DNA from: Cacajao melanocephalus
Taxonomy: Eukaryota; Chordata; Mammalia; Primates; Pitheciidae
Direction: 5' to 3'
Assembly (NCBI GenBank): GCA_963573385.1
Contig: CAUYLG010013923.1
Span: 1 to 64,000, forward strand
DNA length: 64,000 nt
Positions within the stretch are counted from its first letter, which is position 1. Every line of letters starts with the position of its first letter. Made by a program: the position numbers and the translations under genes. Below, in pieces: positions 1 through 13,716 of the stretch. Under the pieces are notes generated by a model. It worked only from the letters and a program-made list of their open reading frames with translations. It was not told the origin of the DNA and did no database searches.

Positions 1-1195
1 AGGATATTATTCAGGAAAATCTTCCTAACCTAGTAAGCCAGGACAATACTCAACGCCAGGTAATCCAGAGAACACCACAAAGATATTCCTCAAGTAGAGC
101 AACTCCTAGACACATAATTGCTAGATTCACTAGGGTTGAAACAAAGGAGAAAATTCTAAGAACAGCTAGAGAGAAAGGTCAGGTTACCCATCAAGGGAAG
201 CCTATCAGGCTCACAGCAGACCTCTCAGCAGAAACCCTACAAACTAGAAGAGAGTGGGGGGTCAGTATTTAATATCCTCGAAGAAAAGAATTTTCAACCC
301 AAAATCTCATATCTTGTTAAACTAAGCTTCATATGTGAAGGAAAAATAAAATTTTTTGCAAACAAGCAAGCACTCAGAGATTTCATCACCACCAGGCCTG
401 CTTTACAAGAGCTTCTGAAAGAAGCACTACAAACAGAAAGGAACAACCAGTATCAGTCATCCCAAAAACTTACCAAAATGTAAAAAGTATCTCCATAATG
501 AAGAATCTGCATCAACTAATGGGCAAAATAGCCAGCTAGCATTAAATCACAATACTAAACTCACAAATATTAATATTAATCCTAAATTTAAATGGATTAA
601 ATGCCCCAATTAAAGACACAGACAGGCAAATTGAACAAAAAGTCAAAACCCATTGGTACACTGTATCCAGATTTATCTCACAAGCATCGACACACAAAGA
701 CTCAAAACAAAGGGTTGGAGGAAGATTCACCAATCAAATGGAGAGTAAAACAAAAAACAAAAACAAAAACAAAAAAAAAACAGGAGTTGTAATTTTTGTC
801 TCTGACAAAATAGACTTTAACAGTAACAAAGACTAAAAGAAACAAAGAAGGATATTACATAATGGTAAAAGAATCAATGCAACAATAGGAGTTAATGATC
901 ATAAATGTATATGCACCCAGTATAGGAGCACCCAGATACATAAGACAAGTTCTAAATGACTTATAAAGAGACCTGGACTCCTGCACAATAATGGCGGGAG
1001 ATCCTGATACCACATTGTTAATATTCGACAGATCAACGGGATAGAAAATTAATAGGAAATTTAGACCTGGAATAAGTAAACTTGGTGAATATTGATAGAA
1101 TTCTTCATCCCAGGTCTCCAGAACATACATTTTTCTCAGTATTATATTGCACTTATTCTGAAAGTGACTATATAATTGGAAGTAAATCATTCTTT
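1..1195 (+). mobile_element. LINE-1 fragment: end of ORF1 and start of ORF2
   Basis: The sequence follows LINE-1 from mid ORF1 (matching the region around QRTPQRYSSSRAT) through the ORF1/ORF2 junction near 480-570 into the ORF2 endonuclease region, ending near the motif encoding IIGSKSF. Every frame is broken by stops and small indels. The 5' end runs off the window. The 3' portion is missing rather than ending in a poly(A) tail, so the copy was cut by a deletion or rearrangement. Divergence suggests an early primate (L1PB/L1MA-like) age. Confidence 0.85.
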
Positions 1196-1334
1196 AGCAT
1201 TTGCATAGTATTTCACAGACTTAAATGAAATATTGGTTGGCTGTTTGTTTCTTATTTTCTTCCCTTATTCCTTCCTGTCTCTGTTGTTAATTAAAATTAT
1301 CGGCATAAAGGAGGTTTTTAATACCTATTCCTAG

Positions 1335-1436
1335 ATTGTATTCCAGCCTGGGCAATAGAGCAAGAATTCTGTTCTCTCTCCCCTTTTTTTCTCTCTTCTT
1401 TCTTTCTCTAAAAAAAAAAAAAAAAAAAAAAAAAAA
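1335..1436 (+). repeat. Alu 3' end fragment
   Basis: The text ATTCCAGCCTGGGCAATAGAG is the end of an Alu right arm, followed by a pyrimidine-rich stretch and a 31-A run at about 1410-1436. The rest of the Alu is absent. Confidence 0.75.
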
Positions 1437-2049
1437 TCAAAATATCAAAAATATCAAATGGACTTTCAAAAATATCAAATGGTTCCTATAAAATGAGATC
1501 AAGGAACATGAAAGGATCTCTAGCGCTCAGAAATCCTAAACACTTCTTGACCTCTATGATTACAAAGCCATACAAATGAGCTGCATACATAGTAATTTTT
1601 CTTAAACCAACTATTAAAATTTTTTTAAGTCTCTCAGACGGCCTACCTCTGAATCCAGTAAAAACTGAAATAGGGGTGAGTAAATGCCAACCTCTTGTGT
1701 TATATACAAAGTTGAAAATATTCTTAAGGCCCTACCAAGAAGTAGAGAATTACCATCTGAATCTCGTATCTATCAGAACTCCTGACTGGAGATGAGAGCT
1801 AATACACTGCCACATTAGATAAAAAATATAAATAAAAATATGATGTAACATTTTTTGAAGGATGAAGGAAAGCAGAATAGGCATTGTGGGAGCTCCAGTA
1901 AGGGAATAGTGATTTCATAGTATGACCTATGGTAAAAGACACATTTAATTCACTTACACATTAAGCCCTACTCAAACACAAACTGTCAACCATGCACTGG
2001 GTATAACAAGAAGAGATAAGTCATAAAAACAATGAAAGTACAGTACCGT
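1437..2049. other. Unassigned intronic sequence
   Basis: AT-rich sequence with a short local duplication of an ATATCAAA-type motif near 1440-1480. I see no gene, splice site pair or repeat that I can name. Confidence 0.5.
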
Positions 2050-2280
2050 AAAAGCAGCTAACATTTACTGAACACATACTATTTTCTAGCTATCATTTTT
2101 ACTTAGATTATCTCTTTCAATCTTCACAACAAAACCACAAGGTGGATATCATTATTATTCTTATTTCACAGATATGGAAACAGGCTTAGAGACACAATTT
2201 GCACAAGGTTACTTGATCTACCTCTAACTGACTCAAGTGGCCTGTATTCATAACCACTGAGGCAGCTATACTGCCACTTA
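2050..2280 (+). repeat. MIR SINE
   Basis: The order of MIR landmarks is kept: GCTAACATTTACTGA, a CTCACAACAAAACC-like block, the TTTCACAGATATGGAAAC core and the AGGTTACTTG stretch. It is diverged, as expected for an old mammalian repeat. Confidence 0.75.
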
Positions 2281-2499
2281 TACAACTGCTATAAACATAT
2301 GGATGTTAACATAAAAATAGCAGGCACAATGGGACAGAGGTTGACTTGCCAGAGAGAGTCAGAAAAATCTTCACAGAGTGTGCTCTGAAAATTAACAGGA
2401 ATTTTCCAGACAGAGAAACAGAAGAGAAGCATTTTAGGTTGAGGGAAAAAAAAAAAGGTGAGAAGAAGAAACATACAGGGAAATAACAGAAATAACTGT

Positions 2500-2970
2500 T
2501 GTATTAGTTTCCTATGGCTGCTGTAACAAAGTACCACAAACTTTGTGACTTAAAACAACAGAAGTTCCAGTTCACAGTTTGGGATGCCAGAGTCTGAAAT
2601 CAGTATCGCTGGGCTAAAATCAAGGTGTTTGGTGGGCCACGCTCCCTCCAGAGATTCTAGGGGAAAATTCATTCTTTGCCTTTTTCAGCTTCTGGTGGCT
2701 GCCAGTATCCCTTGACTTGTAACCATATTGCTCCACTTTTTAAGTCTAGTGTCTTAAAATTTCTGTGTCTTTAAACAGCTCCCTCTGTCTCTCTCTTAAT
2801 AGGGATATATGTGATTGCACTTAGGGCCCACCTAGATAATCCAGGACAATTTCCCCAACTCAAGATCCTTAACTTAATATCTACAAAGACCCTTTTACCA
2901 AATAAGGTAGCATTTACTGGTTCCGAGGATGACACCTGATTTCTTTGGTGACATTTTTCAGTCTATCACA
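2500..2970 (+). repeat. MLT2-type ERVL solo LTR
   Basis: The LTR starts TGTATTAGTTTCCTATGG and ends GTCTATCACA, a typical MLT2 body with the central GGGCTAAAATCAAGGTGT motif. It is flanked by ACTGT (2495-2499) and ACAGT (2971-2975), a one-mismatch 5-bp target duplication as expected for ERVL. The subfamily is not certain. Confidence 0.75.
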
Positions 2971-2975
2971 ACAGT

Positions 2976-5335
2976 GATAGAGGAGTCCACATTGGTGGAA
3001 TTGGAAAATACAGAAAAGAGTAAAGGTCATGAGAAATGTGGCAGGTAGGAGGGGTAAAACAGAAGAAACTAAAAGAGGCTAGCAAGTCAGCAGGGACCAC
3101 ATGATGATGACTGCGTTGACTATAGACATGTTTAAATTTTATCCTACAGGTGATAGATACAATTGACATGTTTTGATTTGCAGCATTATATTGTAATATT
3201 TGCCTGTTCGAAAAGAATCATTACAGAGTTAATAGTGAAGAGAGATCAGTAGAAGGGAAGAGATTATTAAAACCCTTAACAATTATTCAGGAATTAAAAG
3301 AAGAGATGGGTAAGGTATGAATTTGGCCATTATTTCCTTCAATAAAGTCAACTGAAGGAAACAACAAGGAGGAATTTAGGATAACTCCTAAATTTACAGT
3401 TTTGGGCAACTGGGTGGATAGTGAAGATGATAACTGTGAATAGGAAATACTAGAGGAGGTGCTAAAGGGAAGGATGAGCTTGGCTTTGAACGTGCAAATT
3501 TAAAGGTGTCTGCATGGCACCCAAATTAAGATTCTGGTAGATAAATTGAAGTCTGGAGTACAAAAGGATTTAGAATTTAAATGTATAAATCTAAATTTGG
3601 AAATTTAGAGATCTAGATTTAGTCATCACTGGCCATGAGTATAGTTGAAGGTATCAAATAAGTCAAAGTTAGTAGAAACTGCTTTTATTGCCGATCCCAG
3701 TATGTTCCAAGGCAGTCTCTCCAGAATTTTTATGCTGTCACAAATGTTTCAACTTGCTCATTGGTGAAGTTAAGCCACCTAGACTGTATCTAATTAGCTC
3801 ATTTTCTTTAGACACTGCCTGTATCATTTTGGAAAATTATCTTATTAAAGTCAGCTCAGAAAAAAAAAAAAACCAGAACATTTAGTGTTCTATTTACATC
3901 TGATTATATACTCAAGGTCCTGGTGCTAAGGACTTCATAAATGCTGAAGAGAACTGCCAATCTTAAAAGGCTTTGGGCAAAAAAAAAAATTACTACTAAC
4001 ATTAACCCTCTAGGGAACTAATGATGAAAAATTACCCTAGCCCAATGGTCCTTAAAACTTTTTCATCCCATGACTACACAAGCTTGACATCATTTCTTCT
4101 ATAAAACCACATCACATAACTGCAGTATCTTTATGGTGCTGTGAAGGGAAGAAAGAGATTATCATCTTTATGAGAGCACAGGGTACACTAAATAAAAGTT
4201 GTTGAAAAGAGAGCACCAGGTAGTTACTGAGAAAAGCTACAGGAAAAGTACAGAGTCCAAGGCTTTGACAAGCAGGTGCTTCTGTGGTTATCAAATCACT
4301 ATTCATAGATGTGTTCTTCTGGGCCAGAGAATCCAGCTCTGAGAAACAATGCCTCAGCCATTAGCTCCCAAGAGACATCAATCACTCCTGCCAAGACACA
4401 CAGTTAGCTCAGGAGGGATTTCAAAACTTTACTGGGTCAAAAATTGCTTCTAAGCAGGTTTTCTTAATCTCATCTAAACTAAAACTTGAGAAAATAGAAG
4501 GAATTCTACCTCCTTCCAAACTGTGGTTCCTACCTACATCTCCAGCACTATTTTTATCACTTTTGTTTTCCAAGTACAAAATGTTTTGATCCAATGTAAA
4601 TGAGCTAAGTATTGCTTTCTGTGAGACATGCAAATTCCTTCCTACCTTCTCACATCACTTCTACCTGGAATGTCTTCCCTTTCCTCCTTCTACTTTCAAA
4701 ATACAAATTTCATAGAAATTTGCTGGGACCAGGCTAGACAATTGTCATAATGCACCTTCAAAATTTCTGCCATAATTGTAAAATTTGGAACTCAGTAAAT
4801 GCTGTCTTGCATATATTTGTTTTCTGTATATGTTCTCTGCCTCTAACAAGATTACAAGTTCTGTGGATAGAGTCAGCATTTAATATCTTACTGTGATAAC
4901 AGTGTCCAGTAGATTTCAATAGATGAGGATGACAAAGACTGCTTAAAAGCAGACTCCAAAATATATATCGGCCTTTATTTCTGCCTATGAAGATTTTTTT
5001 AAACAAATTTTTAATCTGTGTATATTTTTCTAACTAAAATTTTCACCTTTCTTACCAATATAGTTTTGTTTTCATAAATGAGATTTCCTTGCTATATTTG
5101 CTTTAATAACTATTTCATCTCAAATTTTAACATTGGCTGAAAAAAACAGATAACATTGTAGCTTTAGATTTATTTTCAAAGTATGTAATTATTTTAACGT
5201 ATCAAGAGAAAGCAGGAACAGTAACTAAAATATTGCCTTTTGTGCTATTTTGCATATATAATTTGTTTTACACAAAAAAATATTCATCCTATAAAGACAG
5301 AAAAGGTGTAACATCTTTCTTCACTCATCATAAGG
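2976..5335. other. Unassigned intronic sequence
   Basis: AT-rich sequence with short A-runs at about 3860 and 3978. A stretch near 4040-4130 resembles the end of an old DNA transposon but is too short to name. No coding exon or RNA gene is recognised. Confidence 0.45.
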
Positions 5336-5339
5336 ATCA

Positions 5340-5967
5340 TGGTCAACACTCCTATAATAAAAGACAAGATAAAAAGAGAAAAGCATAACAGGTTTATTTA
5401 ATCAAAGTTTTACATGACACAATATCCTTCAGAAATGTAGATGCAGAGACTCAAGGGAAAACTGTCCATTTTTATGTTTAGATTTGATGAAGAATGAACA
5501 GTTGTGTATAAATGTGATTGAACAGAAAGAGTGTGATCTAATGGTAATAGACTGAGTGAGGAAACTCAGTAAGACCTTCCTGTTCTTATTCTTCTTGACT
5601 CCTCTGGACAGCAATCCTTGCTCCCTCTGTATAGCATTCCTTGCTCCTAGGTATAGGGCAGGATCCCTTCTGAAATCAAAGTCTTGTGACCTACCACTAG
5701 ACAAGGTAGAGCAGAGAATTTCTTTATGGCCAGCTCTTATACAGAAAGGTGGGGGAAAGTTAGGGTAATGTTTCTAGGTTTTATTTGTGGCTTTAGGGGA
5801 GAAGGGTTCTAGTTTCCATGGCCTGCCTTGGGAGAGAAAGGGGAGCAGGAGAAGAAAGGCCAGGAGAAGGTCAGAAAGATCCTGCTTCTGTGACCCTTTT
5901 CTTTAGTTCAACTTATTCAGCATGCTAAAGCGTCATACATTGTGGTATCATTTTCTGAGCCAAACAT
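5340..5967 (-). repeat. 3' LTR of the ERV1-like provirus
   Basis: It aligns along its length with 13717-14355, for example AGGGAAAACTGTCCATTTT and AGATTTGATGAAGAAT in both. On the minus strand an AATAAA signal lies at 5394-5399, in the same orientation as ANKS1B transcription. Confidence 0.75.
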
Positions 5968-8181
5968 TTCCGCATCTGAAACTTCCCCAGAAAGTTTCAC
6001 AGAAAAAAAAAATGGGTTAGTGGGTTGTCTCATGAGCCATCAAATCAGTCTTTCAGTCCTGAGAATATGTCAGTCCACTTAAGACACATAACTGTTGTGT
6101 CTAATTTAAGGAGATGGTATTGCAGGTGGGCTTCCACCAAAGTTAGGCCTCTATATGGTGTGAGTAATCAGATATTTAACAATAGTCATTTCTATAAAAA
6201 CAAAAGAAAACAAAAGGTAATGTTTGGAGCAATTCATAAACTTGTTCCTGAGTCCAGAGGGTAGCCAATTAGATAATTTCTAGATTTGGCCTCAAAGTGT
6301 TTTCAGGTGAGGACAGTGCAGGCAGTGGCAATCTAACAGCTTTTCCTTGCTTCCAATTTTCAAGTGAACTTTCTGAGTAATCGATACATATAAAGGTTGT
6401 TCATACATAAGCTGTTGTGGTGATTTCCCTGAAGTCTACATCAAGTCACCAAGTTTCAGCTAATTTTAAGGCTTCAGGAAAATAACAGTTTTAATTTCAA
6501 TGATATCAAGCCAGAAAGGTGGGAGAAAAATTTAAAATATTATTTTGGAGAGTTGTGGTCGGATATTAGAGTAAACTAGAGGAATTTCAGAATACAGCCC
6601 AGATTTCAGGTAGATACGGACCCTCAGAAATAATTCATTAGAATCTAGTAACAAGTGCACTACAGTTCTCATTTGACACATAATTTTTCTGTATATACTC
6701 AACTTCATTTCTAGTAAAGATAGTCAAAGTAAGACTGATTTGTTTGAAAAAATAAGTTTAATCTCCTTAAACTTCGCCTGATTATTTACATAAATGCAGC
6801 AAAAATACTTATTGACCATATTGGCTCTTTTTTTGTTTTGCTGAAATTTTCAATTAGGAATTTCAGATTAGACTTTTAAAAGCTTCCTGAGGTTAGGATC
6901 CAGGCCAAGGACTCATTGTCAAATTTCTTGTTGTACCTACATAGTTGGGTAAATTCTTCTCTGCTCAAGGTGCCCAAAATATCCTGAGGTTCGAGGGCTG
7001 TCAGAAAGTAACATTCTTTAGCCATCTATAAAGCAACCATGTGAACTGTGTATTCAAGATACCAGGCCAGCTATTGCAAAGCGGGCTTTATTAGCTCCAT
7101 AATGTCAACCTTAGTTCCTCAATGTTGTCTGGTTATAGCTGAAAATATGACATTCCAGTCAAAGCCTTAGTAACATAGCCAGTGTTTCCAATTGTGTCAT
7201 GCAGAAAAAGAACAGATTCTTATTGAACTTACTCAAATAATAATATTGCAGTAAAATAATAATCCTTACAAATAGTTTCTGAATTCTGGAGGAATACAGT
7301 AGAAAGAAAAAGTAAATGTTTTTATACTATTTACAAAGTTATACTTTACCAAATTGTTGTAAACTATAGATAGCTTAAGAGAAAAAAATTCTTAAATCTA
7401 GAAAATAAATATTTAAAATAATAACCAGAAAAATTTCAAATAAAAAGTCATGAAAACATTTCCTCATCAGTTGATTTAGTTCTGTTTAATTAATTCCTAT
7501 TATGTTTGATCTTGGTTAGCAGTCTCATTAAGCCATCTGCTTATTCATTAGAGTTCTGGAAATTCTTACCCAGTCCAATATATGATCCCAAAGTTAGCAG
7601 AAACCTGTACTTGTCAAAGTTATTTCCATCCTTTCCTTGAACTTTCTTGAAGACACAACACTTTAGAATTCTAGTTGCTTGCAAAACCTTTCCAGAAAGA
7701 TCATCAGAATAAAGCAATTAACTATAGACAGAATAAAGCAATTAACTTAAAATCATCATGAATAGAAATCTGATAAGAGTTCATTATAACCAGCAAATGA
7801 CAAGTGAAGTTGGTGATTTCTGTGGCATACAACATTTTAACATAATAACTAAAAATTGTGACTAATAACATATCAGACTTCCAGGAATCTCATAATTTTT
7901 TAACACTCATATGAATAATATATCCATAAATATAACTTAGAGGTTTAGCATCACTTATTACTTGACAATGCTTCCCCTATAATTTATCACATCAACTAAC
8001 CCAACTGGCTTATTTGAGGCCAACTGGAAAATCTCAAAGTTAATTTGAAGTAAAAAAAAAAAGACTGAATTTAGAATTTAATTTTGAGAACTTTGTCAAA
8101 AATGTCTAAAGGTTTAAAACACTTGGTTAAATATTATTTTGAATATCTAATAATAAAAATGACAATAAAAAATGTTCAAGA
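5968..8181 (-). mobile_element. Internal remnant of the ERV1-like provirus (3' part)
   Basis: Sequence between the 3' LTR and the Alu insertion. By position in the minus-strand provirus it should include the env end, but stops in all frames prevent identification. A 24-bp-period tandem duplication (CAGAATAAAGCAATTAACT) occurs at 7705-7747. Confidence 0.5.
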
Positions 8182-8478
8182 GGCTGGATGTAGTGACTCA
8201 TGCCTATAATCCAGCACTTTGGGAGACTAAAGTGAGTAGATACCTGAGGTCAGGAGTTTGAGACCAGCCTGGCCAACAGGTCAAAACCCTGTTTCTACTA
8301 AAATTACAAAAATTAGCTAGGCATGGCAGCAGGTGCCTGTAATCCCAGCTACTTGGGAGACTGAGGCAGTAAAATCACTTGAACCTGGGAGGTGGAGGTT
8401 GCAGTGAGCTCAGACTGCACCATCACACTCCAGCCTGGGTGAAAAGAGTGAAACTCCATCTCAAAAAAGAAAAAAAAA
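8182..8478 (+). repeat. Alu SINE (full length, diverged)
   Basis: Begins GGCTGGATGTAGTGACTCATG and ends with an interrupted A tail. Both arms and the middle A-rich region are present. Flanking AATGTTCAAGA and AAGTGTTTAAGA look like a mutated target duplication. It lies inside the provirus interior, so it inserted later. Confidence 0.9.
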
Positions 8479-8814
8479 GTGTTTAAGACTAATATAGAAG
8501 GTTACATAGTTGTGAACAAAAACTGAACTCTTTTAATAGAAAACTTGGTTTTCTTAAGTAATCAAATACTAATATATAACCACAGGAAATAAACTATATT
8601 GATAAAACACAAAATTGTTTCCTAGACCAATTACATACAAGGAATAAAAACTGTCACATTCTCAGACCAAAATACTCCTTGAAACCTTTGTCATTTTAAC
8701 AGAGAAGACCAAGTTCTACTTTTGCTTTGGTGTATTCTTAATATTAAAGGTAATTTTAATAAATGTTAAATAAATGTATATAATCTCAGTCAGCTTTGAC
8801 CACACAATATTTTC

Positions 8815-9930
8815 ATGAACATTTTTTAAACTTTTAAAAATCGATACATAATAATTTTGCATACTTATGGAGTATAGGGTGATATTTCAATGCATGCTTA
8901 CAATGCAAAATAATCAAATTAGGATAATTAGCATATACATAATCCTCAGACATTTATCATTTGTTTGTAGTGAAAACATTAAAAATCATTTCTTCTAGCT
9001 ATTTTCAAATATATAATATAGTATTGTTAACTACAGTCATTCTACTGTTCCGTGGAATACTGGAAATTATTCATCCTATCTGGTTGTAACTTTGTACCCA
9101 CCAACCAACCTTTCCTCATTTTCCTCTCCGTTCTATCCTTCTCAACCTCTGGTAACAATTGTTCTACTCTCTAGTTCTATGACATCAACTTTTTTAGCTC
9201 CCACATATGAGTGAGAACATGTAGCATTTGTCTTTCTGTATTTGGCTTATTTCACTTAACATAATGTTCTCCAGCCTCATCCATGTTGCCAAAAATGACA
9301 AGATCGTATTATTTTTTATATTTAAATAAAATGAATTGTGTAAATATGTCATATGTTCTTAATCCATTCATCCATTGATTGACATTTCAGTTGATTCAAT
9401 ATCTTTGCTTTTGTGAATAGTGCTGTAATAAGCACAAGTGTGCAGTTATCTTTTTGACATGCTGACTTCATTTAATTTGAATATATACCTTTTAGTAAGA
9501 TTCCTAAATAATATGGTAGTTCTATTTTTAATTTTTTGAGGAAACTCCATACCAATTTCCATAGTGGTTGTACTAATTTACATTCTCATCAACAGTGTAT
9601 AAGAGTTCCCCTTTCTTCACATCCTCACTAGCATTTGTTACGTTTGTCTTTTTGGTAATAACCATTCTAACTGTGGTGATATGATATTTCATTGTCATTT
9701 CTACTTGCATTTCTCTGGTAATTAGTGATGTTTAGCGTTTTTCCATATACTTCTTGGCCATTTATATGTCTTCCCTTGAGAAATGTCTATTCAGATCTTT
9801 CACCTATTTTTTAGTGAAACTATATGCTTTTTTCTATTGAGTTGTCTGATTTCCTTAATAATATTCTCATTATTAACCTCTTGTCAGATGCACAGTTTAC
9901 AAATAGTTTTTGATACAACATAAGCATTTT
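8815..9930 (-). mobile_element. LINE-1 3' end, minus strand
   Basis: The reverse complement carries the L1 3' part: the 3' UTR, then the reverse of landmarks such as CCCACATATGAGTGAGAACATG and CAGCCTCATCCATGTTGC, and the end of ORF2 up to the CTTGTCAGATGCACAGTTT region. Frames are broken and the copy is 5' truncated. The family looks like L1M (older than the L1PA copies here). Confidence 0.85.
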
Positions 9931-12900
9931 TCCTATTTTTTAACAAAAATGTGTTCTTTAAAATATTCATTATAAAACATATTTTACTTTCCTTACATAG
10001 AGTTGTTTCCTTTATAATTTCCAGTACTTTAATTATATATATTAACTATAATTTATAACTTTTAGTAACTTAATTTCTAGTTAAAAGGGTAAACTTGTGA
10101 ACTGTCTCATATTAGTACACATTTTTTCATTATTTCTAGAAACATGCGTTTCCTCAATTTTTTACATTTAATAGATCCAAATATATTTTGCTTCTCTATA
10201 TCTTATAAAAAGAAGATGCCAAAGTATATAAACTTACGCATAATCATTTATGTTTTAGTATTTTAACTTACTTAGAAATAACTAAGACACTTAATGAGTA
10301 TCTCTATTACTTAATTTCACTATAAGGTTTCAAGTTACCAAAAAGAGTTTTTAAACTATGACAAGTTCATTTATAAACATTTATCTCATTTGCATTTGCC
10401 TAACTGTATTCATTCTTAACAATTATGTTTTAATTGATCATGGAAAAAAGGCTATTCATCATCTTATCTTTTTGTTCTTTTAAAAAAAACAAAACCAAAC
10501 TAACCCTTCCTTTTCCAGCCTTGTCCTAACCAAGGCCTCTGAAACACTGGACACAGATATCCTCCCCAATGTTCACCCCAGTCATCCTGGGTCCTAAGCA
10601 TCCACACAGCACCCAGTACGGCTACAAAGGGCAAGGGCCATCTGGCTGGTACAGAGCCCAGGACAAAGGTCAGAAAACAGCTGTGAAGACAATGCCTGTA
10701 ATGCTTGACTCCTCCCAAGATGGCCAAGAAAAAGAGTTAGGCCAGGGAGGATGGGGCCATACTGGACTTGGCCCTGCCCTGTGGTTGACTGGCAGCCCAG
10801 GTGCTGCAGAAACACACATGTCGCCAGACTTTACCACAGCCTCCTTCCTAGAACCCAGAATCCAGAAGCTCAAAACTAAAGACGTAAGCTCATAAGATGT
10901 ACACAACACTTTATGGGAGCCTAGCAGTCATTCCCCCATTGCTTCAACCTACCAATAAGCCAGGCAAGTGTCAAAAATATCAAAGAAGCAAAAAAGTTAA
11001 AAGCTAAATCTGTTTTTTTCTTCTCTTTTTTCCCCCATGACTCACATACATTTTAGCAATCCATATTTACTGTGCATTCTACTCTGAGGTTGGATTTAAA
11101 GTATTATGACCTTAAACACCTAGGAGAGGTAACAAATCTGATCAGCAAACTCAGGCAAAAATGTCTATATTATATTTAAAGACCTAAATATACAGAAAGA
11201 AGCAGATCTTACAGCTTTCACTCTAAAACTTTTAGCCACCTGACAGGTCCAATAATTCAAGACTCACTAGCTGGATTTGGCAAATGGGACAAGTTAAGGT
11301 TGCCTGCTCCAGATGGCTAAAGCTTTTTACCAATTTGTATGAAGAAGGCTTTTCATGTGACTAGTTTCTAAACATTTTTTTTCCTTTCTGATGATAGTCA
11401 TCTCCCTGAATTTTGTATTTCCAGAAGATAAATATCAAGTTCTAGGGAAGTCAGAATGGGAAATTTACATCTCAAAGGCACACAGAAAGAATGCAAGTTT
11501 TTTCAAGGAGTTTGAGGAATGTTCACCTATTATCAGAGTTCAATCTTGAGAAAGATGTGGACTAGATTTTAGGCTGGCAACTGAGGACAAATCTAGCGTA
11601 TAAATGTCTCCAAAGACCCCTATGAGTAGTACAAAAAAGTACATAAATGAGCCTAGGCAAAAATTCAGAAGCTTGTTCAAAATAAATAGCTGATCCCATT
11701 ATTACATTGTGTTTTGGGTCTCTTAGAGCTGAGATAAAAGCCAAAGAGGGCAACACCCCAGAGGTGGATCATACAATATTTTCACGATGTACCTTGTTGC
11801 ATGGACATTTTCTTGAGGCCAGAGGGTAACCTAAGGTCAACTAGCCCATTTTGTGTCCAGCTTATCCTAACACAGAAGTATCTGTTTTTGTGTGCGTGTG
11901 TGTGGTAAGCATTCTAGTAGCTTTCAAGTGCTCAAATCATGCACACCATCAAGTTGTGGATTTGACTCTGAAATTCCTTTGAACTTAGCCAATGATTTTC
12001 CCATCTCCATCTGACCCAGTCAAACACCTGAGGTGTCCCTTATGTAAGGACACATGAAAAAGAAACAAAGAGGATGAAAACCAATTACAATACCTGTGAA
12101 TTTGGAAAACTAGAGTTCACACTTCCTGCAGTAATAACCACTTATGGCAACCGCTGTCTTTTATCTTGAAAACTGCAGCTCTTGCCAGTAACTGGTCAAT
12201 CACCACAAATCTAAAAGTCAAGTGCCTTCTCACAGCACAAACTAACCTTTAGTATCCCAAATGCCAAAGATATACAGGGTCTCAATGCCAAAGAGAGCAG
12301 AGCTTCATATGTGAGAAGAACCAACTCATGACTCTTAGGGAAGACACAGGACCACATGAGGGAGACAGAGGACCACAAAAAGGAGGTCAGGGGCACCTTT
12401 CCCGTGTTTTTCAAGGGGTCTCAGAGTCTCTAGAAGTCTCCTTCAGGTCCCTCTGTATGGTTGCCATAATGCTGATGTTTTTTCTTTGTAATTTTTTATC
12501 TGCTGACCAACAAATGGAGGAGGGAAGGAGTTGAAGGCCAACTCAAGGAAACTGAATGGAAGATGGAAGGTGGCGCAAGGAGGATACAGGAACAGAATAA
12601 ATGGAAAGAAGAGGCCCTAGAGGAGCCAATCTGGGGAGATCTTAAGTTCACCAAAAAGGCCAATAAAGTTCCACATTGTCTTCAACAAAAATCACACCAA
12701 TAAGAAAGGAAGTAAACAGAAAAACAGAACACATAGTTAGCAGGAGTTTGAGGAGTTTCAGTAGATTAACAAGTTCCCATGGGAGAAGCGGGATCCAATA
12801 AAAAAACTCAGAGACCTTAGAAAAAGTCTGAATATCAGCTTCTACTTAAATTGACTTTTAACCATACAGCTCTTTAAAAAAAAAAAATCCTTTCAAGTCT

Positions 12901-13716
12901 TCTTATCAAATTTCAGCCAGGACAAACAACAAATAATTCTATTTTTTTTCTCTTTCCTTTTAAACCAAAGGAAGGTATCCATCAAGTAACTCAGAGCCAA
13001 AACCACTAAGTCTTTTATGACTTAACCAGCAATGAGAGAGACGTCCTCAAAACAGGGTGCAAAAAGGTGCAGTCCTGCCAAGATTCAGAACCACTCCCAA
13101 AGTAGTCAAAAGAAAGACCTTTGCTGCCACAGGACCAAGAAATGATTGCTGAGATGACAAAAGCTCCTTTGAACTGGGACTTCTTATAAGAAAAAAATCC
13201 CCTGAGAGCTGGCACGATGAAATAGAGAGCATTCAGGGTCCCAGCCTCATTCACTGGCTGCCTGACACAAGCCAACACTTGCGCTTTCTGGCTGACAGAG
13301 ACCAGGATATTCTCACTAGTCATAAGGCCAAACTCTCAGGATGTAAAAACAAGACAAACAGGAAAGACAGAGATAACTATCCCTGAGAGGGAAAGGATCA
13401 ATAACCAATGGGTACTCCAAGGCTAAATTTACACAAGAGTCACAATCCAAACAAATGATTTTCTCCTGCTAACCTGAATTTGGAAAGGAACAAATAAAGA
13501 TAAAATTTCACCATCCATTCCCAACCAGGCATTATGGACAGAGACCTGGGAAGAGCTGACATTAGTAAACAATTCTGTCTTTGCTGGCTTTTGGTCAGTT
13601 GTCCCAGGATCTCACCTGCAGGCTCTGGAGTGAGTCAGGTGCCTCAGCCACTCCACATTGAACACCAGAGCTGCAGGGGTAGAAAAGGTATGATACCTTT
13701 CCTACCCATCAAAAAG
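9931..13716 (-). mobile_element. Internal remnant of the ERV1-like provirus (5' part), no intact gene
   Basis: Sequence between the L1 insertion and the 5' LTR of the minus-strand provirus. The part at 10500-12900 is richer in G and C than its surroundings and holds only short open frames on both strands. I recognise no conserved retroviral protein motif with confidence. The first 500 bases after the L1 are AT-rich and may be older host DNA or 3' internal sequence. Confidence 0.45.

Noticed and set aside
10500..10909. Cluster of overlapping open frames on both strands of a GC-richer patch
   Set aside because: It lies inside the old ERV1-like provirus, and I could not identify any conserved retroviral motif; chance frames in GC-rich remnant DNA are more likely.
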